A DNA stretch of 64,000 nucleotides from Nitrospira sp. (GTDB lineage Bacteria > Nitrospirota > Nitrospiria > Nitrospirales > Nitrospiraceae), in assembly GCA_031315995.1 (NCBI GenBank), contig JALDRG010000002.1:434001-498000 (forward strand). The letters run 5' to 3'. Of this stretch, positions 1 to 8,750 are shown piece after piece. Position numbers and translations under genes: made by a program. Below the pieces are notes generated by a model. It was not told the DNA's origin and did no database searches. It worked only from the letters and a program-made list of their open reading frames with translations. Within the stretch, counting starts at the first letter, position 1. The number at the start of each line of letters is the position of its first letter.

Positions 1-621
1 GAACTGGCGTTCATGGGACACACCTCCGAAGAGGTGGACGCGGAGATCGACTCCGGTCGATTCGGCATGGCAGAGGAAACCGGCCGCATGCTGAATGAGG
101 CGATCACCCTTGGCATGAAGGAAGGCCAGGGCCTCGGGGAATCGCTCGGCTGTTACATCCATCGACGCAAGCAGCAGTTTCCTCATCGCGCCACAAGCCT
201 GCTGGCCACCGGCTTCCGGCTGGGTCTCCCCGTCACCGTGCACGTGGCCGTTGGAACCGACATCATCCATATGCATCCCTCCGCCGACGGCGCCGCGATC
301 GGGGCAGGCTCGCTGCTCGATTTTCGTCGGCTGGCAGCGGTGGTCTCCGGGATGGAAGGCGGGGTGTATCTCAATCTGGGGTCCGCCGTGATTTTGCCCG
401 AAGTGTTTTTGAAAGCCGTCTCGCTCGGGCGGAACCTCGGGCATCCGTTGACGAACATTACGACGGTGAACATGGATTTCCTCACGCACTATCGTCCCAT
501 GACGAACGTTGTGCGCCGCCCCACCCAGAAGGGCGGCAAGGGATACGCATTGACCGGCCATCACGAGATCATGGTTCCGCTGCTGGCCGCCGCGGTCATT
601 GAAGAATTGTCCGGCCGCTGA
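1..621 (+). CDS. Deoxyhypusine-synthase-like conserved protein (5' end outside window)
   Basis: The frame is open from base 1 (reads ELAF before the first Met at base 13), so the gene begins upstream; only the last 206 residues are present. Visible motifs are a GHTSEEV stretch, FGMAEETGRMLNEA, then GTDIIHMHPSADGAAIG and a glycine-rich LEGGV-like segment. From memory these belong to a bacterial family of about 310 residues, uncharacterised, that resembles deoxyhypusine synthase; I cannot confirm the fold or substrate. Bacteria lack eIF5A, so hypusination is unlikely to be the role. It precedes a SprT-like gene by 47 bases. Confidence 0.6.
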   Translation, partial: ELAFMGHTSEEVDAEIDSGRFGMAEETGRMLNEAITLGMKEGQGLGESLGCYIHRRKQQFPHRATSLLATGFRLGLPVTVHVAVGTDIIHMHPSADGAAIGAGSLLDFRRLAAVVSGMEGGVYLNLGSAVILPEVFLKAVSLGRNLGHPLTNITTVNMDFLTHYRPMTNVVRRPTQKGGKGYALTGHHEIMVPLLAAAVIEELSGR

Positions 622-668
622 ATCGGACCGCTTGAGTCGTCCACGAACCATCGCTTTCAGGATCACCT

Positions 669-1289
669 GTGAGTACCATGGCGCCCTCTCCTGAACCATT
701 GCTCACCATCTGGGCCGATCTCAACGACCGCTACTTTCGCGGCGGCTTACCACTGATTCCCATCGAATGGAGCCGCCGGCTGACTTCCTCAGCCGGGATG
801 TTTGTGTGCCGGATCGGACCAAGACAGCTGCTCGCGCGCAGCACCGAGGATCCGACCCGACGACGATGCATCAGGCTGTCGTCGGTCCTCCTTCAAAAGA
901 ACAACCCCGAGGAGAGCCACGACACCGTCATGACCCTGGCGCACGAAATGATTCACCAATGGCAATACGATATTCTGAAGCGTCGCCCGAACCATGGGGC
1001 CGACTTTCGTCGCATGATGGCCGAGATGAATCGGGACGGCCTGGGTATCACGATCTATCACTCGCTGGGCAGCGCAGTGGCCGCGTTGGCCCAGTATGCC
1101 TGGCGTTGCCAGCACTGTGGCCGCATGTACCAACGACAACGCCGGACCATTCAACCGCGACGCCATCGCTGTGGATCCTGCCGGGGGCCGCTCCGCGAGC
1201 TACCTGCCGTGGTACCCGCCTCCACTGCAGACCCGGCCCACAAATTTTTCGCAGATCCTCAGCTCGGCTTTCCCTTCACCACCGTGTAG
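669..1289 (+). CDS. SprT-like zinc metalloprotease domain protein
   Basis: A 206-residue protein with the SprT/Spartan zinc-protease signature HEMIH at residues 92-96, in a context (TLAHEMIHQWQYD) typical of the family, followed by a C-terminal zinc ribbon (two CxxC pairs in the last third). Spartan-family proteins act on DNA-protein crosslinks in eukaryotes; bacterial members are poorly characterised. The GTG at 669 follows an AGGA at 659-662; an ATG at 678 is an alternative. The gene ends 8 bases before the DNA polymerase IV start, so a shared DNA-repair transcript is plausible (inference). Confidence 0.85.
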   Translation: MSTMAPSPEPLLTIWADLNDRYFRGGLPLIPIEWSRRLTSSAGMFVCRIGPRQLLARSTEDPTRRRCIRLSSVLLQKNNPEESHDTVMTLAHEMIHQWQYDILKRRPNHGADFRRMMAEMNRDGLGITIYHSLGSAVAALAQYAWRCQHCGRMYQRQRRTIQPRRHRCGSCRGPLRELPAVVPASTADPAHKFFADPQLGFPFTTV

Positions 1290-1297
1290 GACCATCG

Positions 1298-2494
1298 ATG
1301 TCCGGACGATGGCCCCGACAAATTCTCTTCGGCGACATCGACGCCATGTTTGCCTCTGCCGCCGTCCTCGCTGATCCATCGCTGAGAGGGAAACCGGTTG
1401 CCGTCGGCGGGCCTCCGCCACGCGGCATTGTGGCCGCAGCCAGTTATGAGGTCCGTCGATTCGGGGTGCGATCGGCGATGCCGACCATACAGGCCATGCG
1501 GCTCTGCCCTCAGCTCGTTCTCGTACCGCCAGACCGTCCCTTGTACCAGCGTCTGCACCGCCAGCTTCAGGACATCACCGACCGGTTTTTCCCGGAAACC
1601 GAGTGGACAAGTATCGATGAGTTTTATACGGATACGACCAGACTACAGACCCGCTATCCGGATCCGCGCGAGCTAGGGCAGGCGCTCAAAACCGACATTA
1701 CCCGCGTCACGGGCCTGACCTGCACCATTGCCCTGGCGTCCGGCAAGACCGTCGCCAAGATCGCCGCCGATGCGCATAAACCCGACGGACTGGCCGTGAT
1801 TGAACCGGACTCGGAAGCGGCATTCCTCGCCCCGCTGCCGATTCGCTCCTTGCCGGGCATGGGTCCCAAATCCACCGAAGCAATCGAGCGTCTGGGCGTT
1901 CACAGGGTCGGCGATCTGCTCGAACCTCGCTTCGAACAATCCTTGATCCGACTGCTCGGCTCTCGGCTGGCCGCGCTTCGAGCGCTCGCTCGCGGTCACG
2001 ATTCCGATCCCGTGGTGGCCGACCGCGAGGCCAAGAGCGTGAGCCATGAGACCACGTTCGACGAAGACACCAACGATCCGGCCTTACTGGAGCCCATCAT
2101 CCATGGGTTCCTCGAATCGTTGACGCACGATCTTCGCCTGGAGGGGCTGGCTGCCGGTTCATTCACGCTGAAGTTGAAAGATTCGCACTTTCACATCACC
2201 ACGCGGCAGCGGAAGTTCTCGTCGCCTGCGAACTATGATCCGGATCTGTGGCCGGACATCCGCGCTGCCCTTCACGAATTGCTGCAGCCGCGATCGCGTT
2301 ATCGTCTTGTCGGTTTGGGACTGTCGGACCTCGTTCCGGCCTCCGAACCTCTGTTCGATCGGCGACAGCGCGATGCCGTTGCGATTCTCGACCGATTGAT
2401 CGAGCGGCACGGCACCGGCGTGGTTCGTCTTGGAGGGCTTCCGCACAAAGGGGACGGCCACAAGAAACGCGGACGTCGCGCAGAAGACTCATAG
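1298..2494 (+). CDS. dinB: Y-family DNA polymerase IV
   Basis: Translesion DNA polymerase of 398 residues. Palm motif I is FGDIDAMFASA (Asp13, Asp15), and the second catalytic motif SIDE lies at residues 105-108; a thumb region with a helix-hairpin-helix (LPGMGPKSTEAIERLG) and a little-finger domain follow. The usual motif I is DxDxFFASVE; here the first Phe is Met17 and the following Val-Glu is Ala-Ala, while Phe18 keeps the steric-gate position. The start was set at ATG 1298, behind a TAGGA; the open frame extends upstream inside the sprT-like gene but that part is a shadow. The C-terminus is basic, without an obvious clamp-binding motif. Confidence 0.93.
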   Translation: MSGRWPRQILFGDIDAMFASAAVLADPSLRGKPVAVGGPPPRGIVAAASYEVRRFGVRSAMPTIQAMRLCPQLVLVPPDRPLYQRLHRQLQDITDRFFPETEWTSIDEFYTDTTRLQTRYPDPRELGQALKTDITRVTGLTCTIALASGKTVAKIAADAHKPDGLAVIEPDSEAAFLAPLPIRSLPGMGPKSTEAIERLGVHRVGDLLEPRFEQSLIRLLGSRLAALRALARGHDSDPVVADREAKSVSHETTFDEDTNDPALLEPIIHGFLESLTHDLRLEGLAAGSFTLKLKDSHFHITTRQRKFSSPANYDPDLWPDIRAALHELLQPRSRYRLVGLGLSDLVPASEPLFDRRQRDAVAILDRLIERHGTGVVRLGGLPHKGDGHKKRGRRAEDS

Positions 2495-2581
2495 CCGGGG
2501 CAGCCGGTCCGTCGCGGATTCGTGGTGGCGAACTTTTTCCACATCCTGTTAAGATGAATGTTTTCAACCGCCGCATCCACG

Positions 2582-3064
2582 ATGCACACCAAAGTCACCA
2601 CGCGAAACGAACTTGCCTCACTGCTGGAGGAGCGCCGTCTGCAGGGACAGCGCATCGTCTTTACGAACGGCTGCTTCGACCTAATGCACATCGGCCATAC
2701 CCGTTACCTGCAAGCGGCTCGCGATCTGGGAGACCTGCTTGTAGTCGGCGTGAATTCCGACGAGTCTGTGCGCGCCTTGCACAAGGGCGCCGATCGCCCC
2801 ATCGTGCCGGATGCCCAACGCGCTGAGGTCCTCGCCGCGCTGGCCTGCGTGGACCATGTCGTGATCTTCCCCGAACCGGATCCGGGATCGCTCATCGCGG
2901 CGCTCCAGCCGGATATTCTCGTGAAGGGCGGAGACTGGCCGCTCGACCAGATTGTGGGACGGGACACGGTCGAGGCTCGCGGCGGGCGCGTTCAAACCAT
3001 TCCGCTCGTCCCCGGCGTCTCCACCACGACGCTGGTGCAACGTATTCGTTCCACGTCAGCCTAA
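2582..3064 (+). CDS. rfaE2: D-glycero-beta-D-manno-heptose 1-phosphate adenylyltransferase
   Basis: A 160-residue nucleotidyltransferase corresponding to the C-terminal half of HldE/RfaE. It adenylylates heptose 1-phosphate in ADP-heptose synthesis for the lipopolysaccharide inner core. The class signature FTNGCFDLMHIGHTRYL (HxGH) and the later GGDW segment are present. The kinase half is not fused, so it should be encoded elsewhere. ATG 2582 gives the usual family length; an in-frame ATG at 2558 would add eight residues and neither start has a strong ribosome site. Followed 7 bases later by mfd. Confidence 0.9.
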   Translation: MHTKVTTRNELASLLEERRLQGQRIVFTNGCFDLMHIGHTRYLQAARDLGDLLVVGVNSDESVRALHKGADRPIVPDAQRAEVLAALACVDHVVIFPEPDPGSLIAALQPDILVKGGDWPLDQIVGRDTVEARGGRVQTIPLVPGVSTTTLVQRIRSTSA

Positions 3065-3071
3065 GGATATT

Positions 3072-6000
3072 GTGCCTCCCCTGATCCCTCCACATCTGAC
3101 CCAATGGCTCGCGCCTGCGCGAGAAGCTCTTCGCACCGGCTCGGGCAAACCCTGCCTCATGGGGTTGCATGGTTCGACTGCCGGCTTCGGCCTGGCGCTC
3201 CTCACCCAGAGCATGCCGGGTCAGCCCTTGGCCGACCGCTCCTGGCTGGTGGTAGCCAAAACCGATGACGAGGCGGAACGCCTCTATCGTGACACCCTGT
3301 TTTTCAGAACCCTCTGCGGACAGTCCGGCAACGATCTGGCGCTGTTCCCGAAATGGGAAACGCTCCCCTATGAATCGACGGTGCCCCACATCGACCTGGT
3401 TGCCCGCCGGATGCAGACCTTGCATCGTCTCTGTACGACGGCGCGCTCCGTCCTCTTCACCTCCATTCCGGCATTGACGCAGCGGGTCCTTCCGGCCCTG
3501 GTCTTCACCGACGCGATTCTGCAATTTCAACCGAACGGATCCCTGGAGCGGGACGTACTCGTCTCCAGCCTGTTGCGCTTGGGCTATCGGAAAGGGTCGG
3601 TCGTGGAGATTCCCGGCGAGTTCAGCATTCGCGGCGGGATCGTCGATATTTATTCGACGGCCTATCCCGACCCGTTGCGGGTGGAATTTCTCGGCGACAC
3701 GATCGAATCGGTCCGCTTCTTCGATCCCGCCACGCAAAAATCGACCGACAAGATCAAGCAGGCGTGGGTGCTCCCGGCCCGTGAATTGATTCGTCCCGAA
3801 GACGCGCCCGATGCCCTCGCTCCCCTGGCCGCCGACGCCGAATGGCACGCCCCGGCCGTGTACGGAAGCATGGACAGCCTTTTGGACTATTTCCCTCAAC
3901 CGCCGGTGCTGGTCCTGGATCAACCCCACACCCTCATTGCCCACACTACGGAATGCTGGCAGGCTATCGAAGAGGGGTTCCTTCGCCACGAAGATCGCAC
4001 GGATCCGAATCCCTACCCGACGCCGGACCAGCTGTACCTCACCTGGGAACAGATTCTTGCCGCGACCCACGGCTACGCGACACTCGCGCTTGAACCGGTG
4101 ACCGCACCGGACGCGAGCTGGGACCCGGTGCTGACCTGTCCGGCTCAAACACCGGCCAGCGTGGGGCTCGGCCAACGCGGCACGGCGTTCAGCCATACGC
4201 TGGAGGTTCTGGATCGCTTGCGCGAAGGCGGGCCCGTCGTCCTGGTCGCGCGCAGCCAGGGCCAAGTCGGCCGCCTGCTGGCGCTGTTCGGCGAACACGA
4301 TCGTCCGGCTGTGGAATGGACGCCTTCGGCGCTGTCGGCCGGCGGCGCGCAAAAGGCCCCGTTTTCCGTCTTGAACGGGGAGGTCTCCGCTGGTTTTCTC
4401 GCCCCCGATCTGCGGCTGGTGGTTCTGACCGAAGAAGAATTGTTTGCGAAGGGCGCGCGACACAAGCCGCAACCCAAGAGCAAGGCGGCGACCTTCCTCT
4501 CTTCGCTGGAAGATCTGAACATCGGCGACTATGTCGTCCACATGCAATACGGCATCGCCAAGTATCAGGGGCTGCGTCGGCTCTCGGTACAGGACTTCGA
4601 TAGCGACTTTCTGGTGCTGGAATTCGCCGGAACGGACAAGCTCTACGTGCCGCTCGACCGATTGAGTCAGGTCCAGCGTTACGCGGGAGCCGATGCCCAT
4701 GTGCCCCGTCTGGACCGCCTAGGCGGCACCAGTTGGGCCAAGACGACCGCACGGGTCAAAAAAGACATCGAAGAAATGGCCCACGAGCTCGTCGACCTCT
4801 ATGCCAACCGGGAGTTGGTCCATCGGACATCCTACGGCAAAGACAGCCTGCTCTATCACGAGTTTGAGGCGGCCTTCGAATATGAAGAGACGCCCGATCA
4901 ACGCAAGGCGATCGAAGACATTGCGAACGACATGGCCTCGACCAAGCCGATGGACCGCCTGGTGTGCGGCGACGTGGGTTACGGCAAGACGGAAGTGGCC
5001 ATGCGCGCCGCGTTCAAGGCCGTCGAGGAAAACAGGCAGGTGGCGGTGCTGGTGCCGACGACGTTGCTCGCCCACCAGCATTACGACAATTTTGCCGAAC
5101 GATTTGCGCCGTTCCCGACGCGCGTGGCACTGCTGTCACGGTTTCAATCCCCGAAGGACACCAAAGCCATCATCAAGGATACGGCGGCGGGCCTAGTCGA
5201 TGTCCTCATCGGCACCCACAGGCTGCTCCAAAAAGACGTGCAGTTTCGCAATCTTGGTCTCGTCATCATCGATGAGGAACAATGGTTCGGCGTCAAACAT
5301 AAAGAGCGCTTAAAACAACTGCGCACGCAGGTCGATGTGTTGACCCTGACCGCCACGCCGATCCCACGCACGTTGCAAATGACCATGGCGAGCGTGCGCG
5401 ACCTCTCCATCATCGATACCCCTCCGTCGGGACGGCTGGCGATCCGCACCCAAGTCCTCCGGTTCAGCGAGAAGGCGATTCGCGAGGCGATTCTTCGCGA
5501 ACTCGGCCGCGGCGGACAAACCTATTTTGTTCACAATCGGGTAGAAACCATGGAGCGGATGGGCGCTTGGCTCCAGGAACTGGTGCCGGAAGCCCGCATC
5601 GTCATGGCGCACGGCCAGATGGATTCAAAACCGCTGGAAGCCGTGATGCTGAAATTCTTTCATCAGGAAGCGGATATTTTGATCGCCTCCGCCATTATCC
5701 AATCGGGTCTGGACGTGCCGACCGCCAACACCATCATCGTGAACCGCGCAGACGCCTTCGGGCTGGCCCAGCTCTATCAGTTACGTGGCCGAGTCGGACG
5801 AGGCGGCGAACAGGCCTATGCCTACTTCATGGTCCCGGACGAAGGCGCCCTCTCGGACGACGCGCAGAAGCGGCTGACGGCCATCCAGCAATTTACCGAA
5901 CTGGGATCGGGCTTCCGCATCGCGGCGGCCGACCTGGAAATTCGGGGAGCAGGCAATCTACTCGGCAAACAGCAATCAGGCCACATCGCCGCGGTCGGGC

Positions 6001-6545
6001 TTGATCTCTATTTGCAAATGGTGGAGCAGGCCGTGCAACGCCTGAAGGGGCAGGTCGTGGAGGAAGAACCGGACCCCACGCTACGTCTCAGCGTCTCAGC
6101 CTTCATTCCCGAAGACTACGTGGCCGACAGCCACCAACGGCTATCGCTCTACAAACGGCTGTCTTCGTGCGGGCAACTCGGCGACCTCGCCCTCATGCAC
6201 GGAGAAATCGAAGACCGGTACGGACATCCCCCTGATCCGGTCGAACGGCTGTTCGAACTGATGCAAATCCGGCTCCTGGCCAAACAGCTCCGGTTGAGCT
6301 CCGTCGTGGAACAGCCACACGCGGTCGTCATTACCTTCGACCCCAAGGCCACAGTCTCCGAAGCCGCCGTCCAAGCCCTGATGGATCGATACAAGAAGCG
6401 GCTGCGGTTTTTGTCGCCATTGTCTTTTGAACTCCAGATACCGCATGAAGACTGGAGTTTGGTCTTTCCAGAACTCAACGCAACCTTGCAAACCCTCCAC
6501 GTCTGTGGTACCAACAACCAAGGCCCACGTACGGCCTCGACCTGA
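3072..6545 (+). CDS. mfd: Transcription-repair coupling factor Mfd
   Basis: A 1157-residue SF2 translocase that removes RNA polymerase stalled at DNA lesions and recruits UvrA. The N-terminal UvrB-like region, the RNA-polymerase-interaction domain (about residues 470-560, beginning near LNIGDYVVHMQYG), the helicase motor with Walker A GDVGYGKTEVA (near residue 633) and DEEQ motif (near 734), motif TATPIPRTLQMTM, and the C-terminal regulatory domain are all visible. The length matches the family. GTG 3072 is preferred, with AAGGA at 3063-3067; the frame remains open further upstream inside rfaE2 but this is not coding. Confidence 0.97.
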   Translation: MPPLIPPHLTQWLAPAREALRTGSGKPCLMGLHGSTAGFGLALLTQSMPGQPLADRSWLVVAKTDDEAERLYRDTLFFRTLCGQSGNDLALFPKWETLPYESTVPHIDLVARRMQTLHRLCTTARSVLFTSIPALTQRVLPALVFTDAILQFQPNGSLERDVLVSSLLRLGYRKGSVVEIPGEFSIRGGIVDIYSTAYPDPLRVEFLGDTIESVRFFDPATQKSTDKIKQAWVLPARELIRPEDAPDALAPLAADAEWHAPAVYGSMDSLLDYFPQPPVLVLDQPHTLIAHTTECWQAIEEGFLRHEDRTDPNPYPTPDQLYLTWEQILAATHGYATLALEPVTAPDASWDPVLTCPAQTPASVGLGQRGTAFSHTLEVLDRLREGGPVVLVARSQGQVGRLLALFGEHDRPAVEWTPSALSAGGAQKAPFSVLNGEVSAGFLAPDLRLVVLTEEELFAKGARHKPQPKSKAATFLSSLEDLNIGDYVVHMQYGIAKYQGLRRLSVQDFDSDFLVLEFAGTDKLYVPLDRLSQVQRYAGADAHVPRLDRLGGTSWAKTTARVKKDIEEMAHELVDLYANRELVHRTSYGKDSLLYHEFEAAFEYEETPDQRKAIEDIANDMASTKPMDRLVCGDVGYGKTEVAMRAAFKAVEENRQVAVLVPTTLLAHQHYDNFAERFAPFPTRVALLSRFQSPKDTKAIIKDTAAGLVDVLIGTHRLLQKDVQFRNLGLVIIDEEQWFGVKHKERLKQLRTQVDVLTLTATPIPRTLQMTMASVRDLSIIDTPPSGRLAIRTQVLRFSEKAIREAILRELGRGGQTYFVHNRVETMERMGAWLQELVPEARIVMAHGQMDSKPLEAVMLKFFHQEADILIASAIIQSGLDVPTANTIIVNRADAFGLAQLYQLRGRVGRGGEQAYAYFMVPDEGALSDDAQKRLTAIQQFTELGSGFRIAAADLEIRGAGNLLGKQQSGHIAAVGLDLYLQMVEQAVQRLKGQVVEEEPDPTLRLSVSAFIPEDYVADSHQRLSLYKRLSSCGQLGDLALMHGEIEDRYGHPPDPVERLFELMQIRLLAKQLRLSSVVEQPHAVVITFDPKATVSEAAVQALMDRYKKRLRFLSPLSFELQIPHEDWSLVFPELNATLQTLHVCGTNNQGPRTAST

Positions 6546-6557
6546 CCTTCGTAGAGG

Positions 6558-7472
6558 ATGCTCCGCCCCGACCGCATGACGGCACCGCGCACAGGACACA
6601 TCTCCCCCTGGCAGGCACGATTGACCAGCGCCGCGCTGGGTTTCTGCGCCCTCGTCTCGTTGGCCGCCTGCACCGAACCTCCGCAGGAAGAGCCGGTGAT
6701 CGCCATGATCAACGGCCGCGCCATTACTCAATCCGAGTTCGACATCAGCTGGGAAGACCTCTCAGAGGCCACGCGCGCGAGATATGAAAAGGAAGGCGGG
6801 AAACGTCGCTTCCTCGACGAATTGATCATGCGCGAGCTGCTGATGCAGGAGGCGCGCAAACAAGGCTTGGATCAGTCCGATGAAATTCGGGAAAAAACCT
6901 TGCGGTATCGCGAGCAGCTGATTTTGGATGAGTTACTCAAAGACCGAATCAAGACCAAGGTCGAAGTCACCAAGGAAGAATTGGACGCTTACTTCGGGAA
7001 ACATGCCAATCAGCTCCTGGCCAACCCCAAAGTGCAGGTATCGATCATGCTGCTGCCGAACATCTATGCGGCTAAGGATCTGAAGCGACAGGTCGAAGGC
7101 GGCGGCAACTTCGCGCGATTCGCTCTCCGGTATTCAATCGACGAACGCAGCCGCGCCAAAGGCGGCGACCTGGGTCCCTATAAGAAAGGGCTGCTGGAAC
7201 CGGAACTGGATGCGTTGATTCCCTCTCTGCACCCCGGAATCCTCAGTGATCCGATCAAGACCGACAAGGGCTACTACCTCATGAAGGTCAGTCCCCTGGA
7301 ACCGGAAATTCTTCAGGCAGACCAGGCCACCCGCGAGCGACTCCGGCAGGAACTATTAGCGGAAAAGCGCCGGAAACGTCTGGATGATGTGTTTGCTGAA
7401 CTCCGCACCGGCGCGACCATCCGTCTGGCCGACGCAGCTCGCTATGTGACGGATGAACCAGGGCGCCCCTAA
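6558..7472 (+). CDS. Parvulin-type peptidylprolyl isomerase lipoprotein
   Basis: A 304-residue exported protein with a lipobox LAAC (Cys at about residue 38), so it is likely a membrane-anchored periplasmic foldase. An N-terminal chaperone-like helical region is followed by a PpiC/parvulin domain (about residues 150-260) containing the RSKGGDLG-type segment (here RAKGGDLG) and a C-terminal helical tail. It lies 12 bases after mfd and just ahead of a SurA-like gene; tandem parvulin genes suggest a shared role in outer-membrane protein folding (inference). A second Met at base 6576 could be the true start, since it shortens an unusually long n-region. Confidence 0.88.
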   Translation: MLRPDRMTAPRTGHISPWQARLTSAALGFCALVSLAACTEPPQEEPVIAMINGRAITQSEFDISWEDLSEATRARYEKEGGKRRFLDELIMRELLMQEARKQGLDQSDEIREKTLRYREQLILDELLKDRIKTKVEVTKEELDAYFGKHANQLLANPKVQVSIMLLPNIYAAKDLKRQVEGGGNFARFALRYSIDERSRAKGGDLGPYKKGLLEPELDALIPSLHPGILSDPIKTDKGYYLMKVSPLEPEILQADQATRERLRQELLAEKRRKRLDDVFAELRTGATIRLADAARYVTDEPGRP

Positions 7473-7579
7473 CCTCCTCATCCGACTCTTGCGTGCCCTC
7501 CGGCTTCACCTTTCCATGCTTTTGATTGCGAGAGCGCTCCCTTTCTGACATCTCGATTGTGTACAATCCCAGCAACCCC

Positions 7580-8590
7580 ATGAAAGACCGATTTCTTGAT
7601 GTCTCAACGTGCCGTCACGCCATTCGGCGCGGTGGTACCCCTTGGCGGACGACGTTCGTCACGCCACTGACCGGCTCGCTGCTGCTCGTCCTGTGCTTGG
7701 TGGTCGGTGCGGCCGGTTCCGTGAACGCCGCCAAGTTGGAAGATCGCATTATCGCGGTCGTCAATTCAGATCTGATCATGCTGTCCGAAGTGAAACGCGA
7801 CCTGCTTCCGGACCAAGAACGGCTTCGTAAGCTGTACGCCGGGGAGGACCTCGAACGCCGCCTCAAGACCGCCGAAGCGATGGCGGTGACGAAGATGATC
7901 GAACGCAGACTGCAACTCCAGGCCGCAAAGAATAAGGGCGTGGAGGTGTCCGATCAGGAAGTCGCGCAGGCACTCGAAGAAATGAAAAAGCAGGGCGAGA
8001 CGCTCAACAGCGCCGACCCGAACATCGCCAGAAACGTCCGCGAACAGCTGACCTTGATGCGGGTCGTCGACCGCGAAGTCCGCGGCTTGATCATGGTGGC
8101 GGAGTCGGATATGAAACGCTACTACGAGGAACACCGGGATCGCTTCGCGTACCCGGAAGAATATCAATTAAGCCAAATCTTGATTAAACCGCGCAGCCCG
8201 GACGAACTCTCCATTGCCCAAGGGAGAGCCGAAGCTTTGCTGGCTACGCTGAAGCAAGGCGAGCCGTTTGAGGAACTCGCGTTACGCTTTTCCGATGGTG
8301 CCGGTTCTTCGCGAGGAGGCCGTCTCGGATTAGTGCGTCAAGGGGAACTCATTCCCGCGTTGGAGCAGGCGTTGACGTCCCTGGAAGTGGGACAGATCAC
8401 GGAGATTATTCAGACGACCGAGGGGTTGCATATCGTGCGGGTCGACGATAAAAAGCCGCGTCAGTTTCGACCCTTTGAGCAAGTGAAGGCCGAAATCCAG
8501 TCACTAGTGTTTCAACAAAAAACCGAGGATCAGTACCAGACCTGGATGGCCGATCTGAAAAACAAAGCCTACATCGAGATCAAGTTTTAA
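7580..8590 (+). CDS. SurA-like periplasmic peptidylprolyl isomerase
   Basis: A 336-residue protein beginning, on my choice, at ATG 7580 (MKDRFLD). It has a signal peptide with hydrophobic core SLLLVLCLVVGAAG ending near VNAAKLEDR. The mature protein starts with the SurA_N motif EDRIIAVVNSDLIMLSEV, and one parvulin domain follows (about residues 190-290, with the GRLGLVRQGEL segment). E. coli SurA has two parvulin domains and about 430 residues, so this is the single-domain type common outside Gammaproteobacteria. The frame can be extended to 7526, but that adds 18 residues ahead of the signal sequence. An inverted-repeat element starts two bases after its stop. Confidence 0.88.
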   Translation: MKDRFLDVSTCRHAIRRGGTPWRTTFVTPLTGSLLLVLCLVVGAAGSVNAAKLEDRIIAVVNSDLIMLSEVKRDLLPDQERLRKLYAGEDLERRLKTAEAMAVTKMIERRLQLQAAKNKGVEVSDQEVAQALEEMKKQGETLNSADPNIARNVREQLTLMRVVDREVRGLIMVAESDMKRYYEEHRDRFAYPEEYQLSQILIKPRSPDELSIAQGRAEALLATLKQGEPFEELALRFSDGAGSSRGGRLGLVRQGELIPALEQALTSLEVGQITEIIQTTEGLHIVRVDDKKPRQFRPFEQVKAEIQSLVFQQKTEDQYQTWMADLKNKAYIEIKF

Positions 8591-8592
8591 CA

Positions 8593-8711
8593 GGATACTG
8601 AAAAAGTCCGCCAGCAGCGTTCTCGCCTCGTTCAGACCCTCAACGTACCCCGAGGGTACGCTTCGGCCCTTCACTCGCTGTGGCCTTGCTGTTCAGCCTT
8701 TTTGAGCATCC
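8593..8711 (+). repeat. Inverted-repeat element, copy A
   Basis: First of three related intergenic elements. Its ends are imperfect inverted repeats: the left end reads GGATACTGAAAAAG and the complement of the right end reads GGATGCTCAAAAAG. In the centre GTACCC (8645-8650) and GGGTAC (8654-8659) form a 6-bp hairpin around CGA. It aligns along its whole length with the reverse complement of copies B and C. It encodes no protein and is bounded by the SurA-like and engB genes, whose 3' ends face each other here. Confidence 0.85.
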
Positions 8712-8750
8712 CGCGGGAGTGCTCTCCTGCTATATCACGCATGCGTACTA

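Noticed and set aside
767..1297. Upstream extension of the DNA polymerase IV frame
   Set aside because: It overlaps the SprT-like gene in another frame and encodes no motif; the polymerase motif I begins right after ATG 1298.
2892..4700. 602-residue open frame on the minus strand over mfd
   Set aside because: It is antisense to a complete, motif-bearing Mfd and has no recognisable domain; long antisense frames are expected at this GC content.
7562..7567. TACAAT as a -10 box ahead of the SurA-like gene
   Set aside because: It lies only 12 bases before the chosen ATG, which leaves almost no leader, and there is no convincing -35 box.
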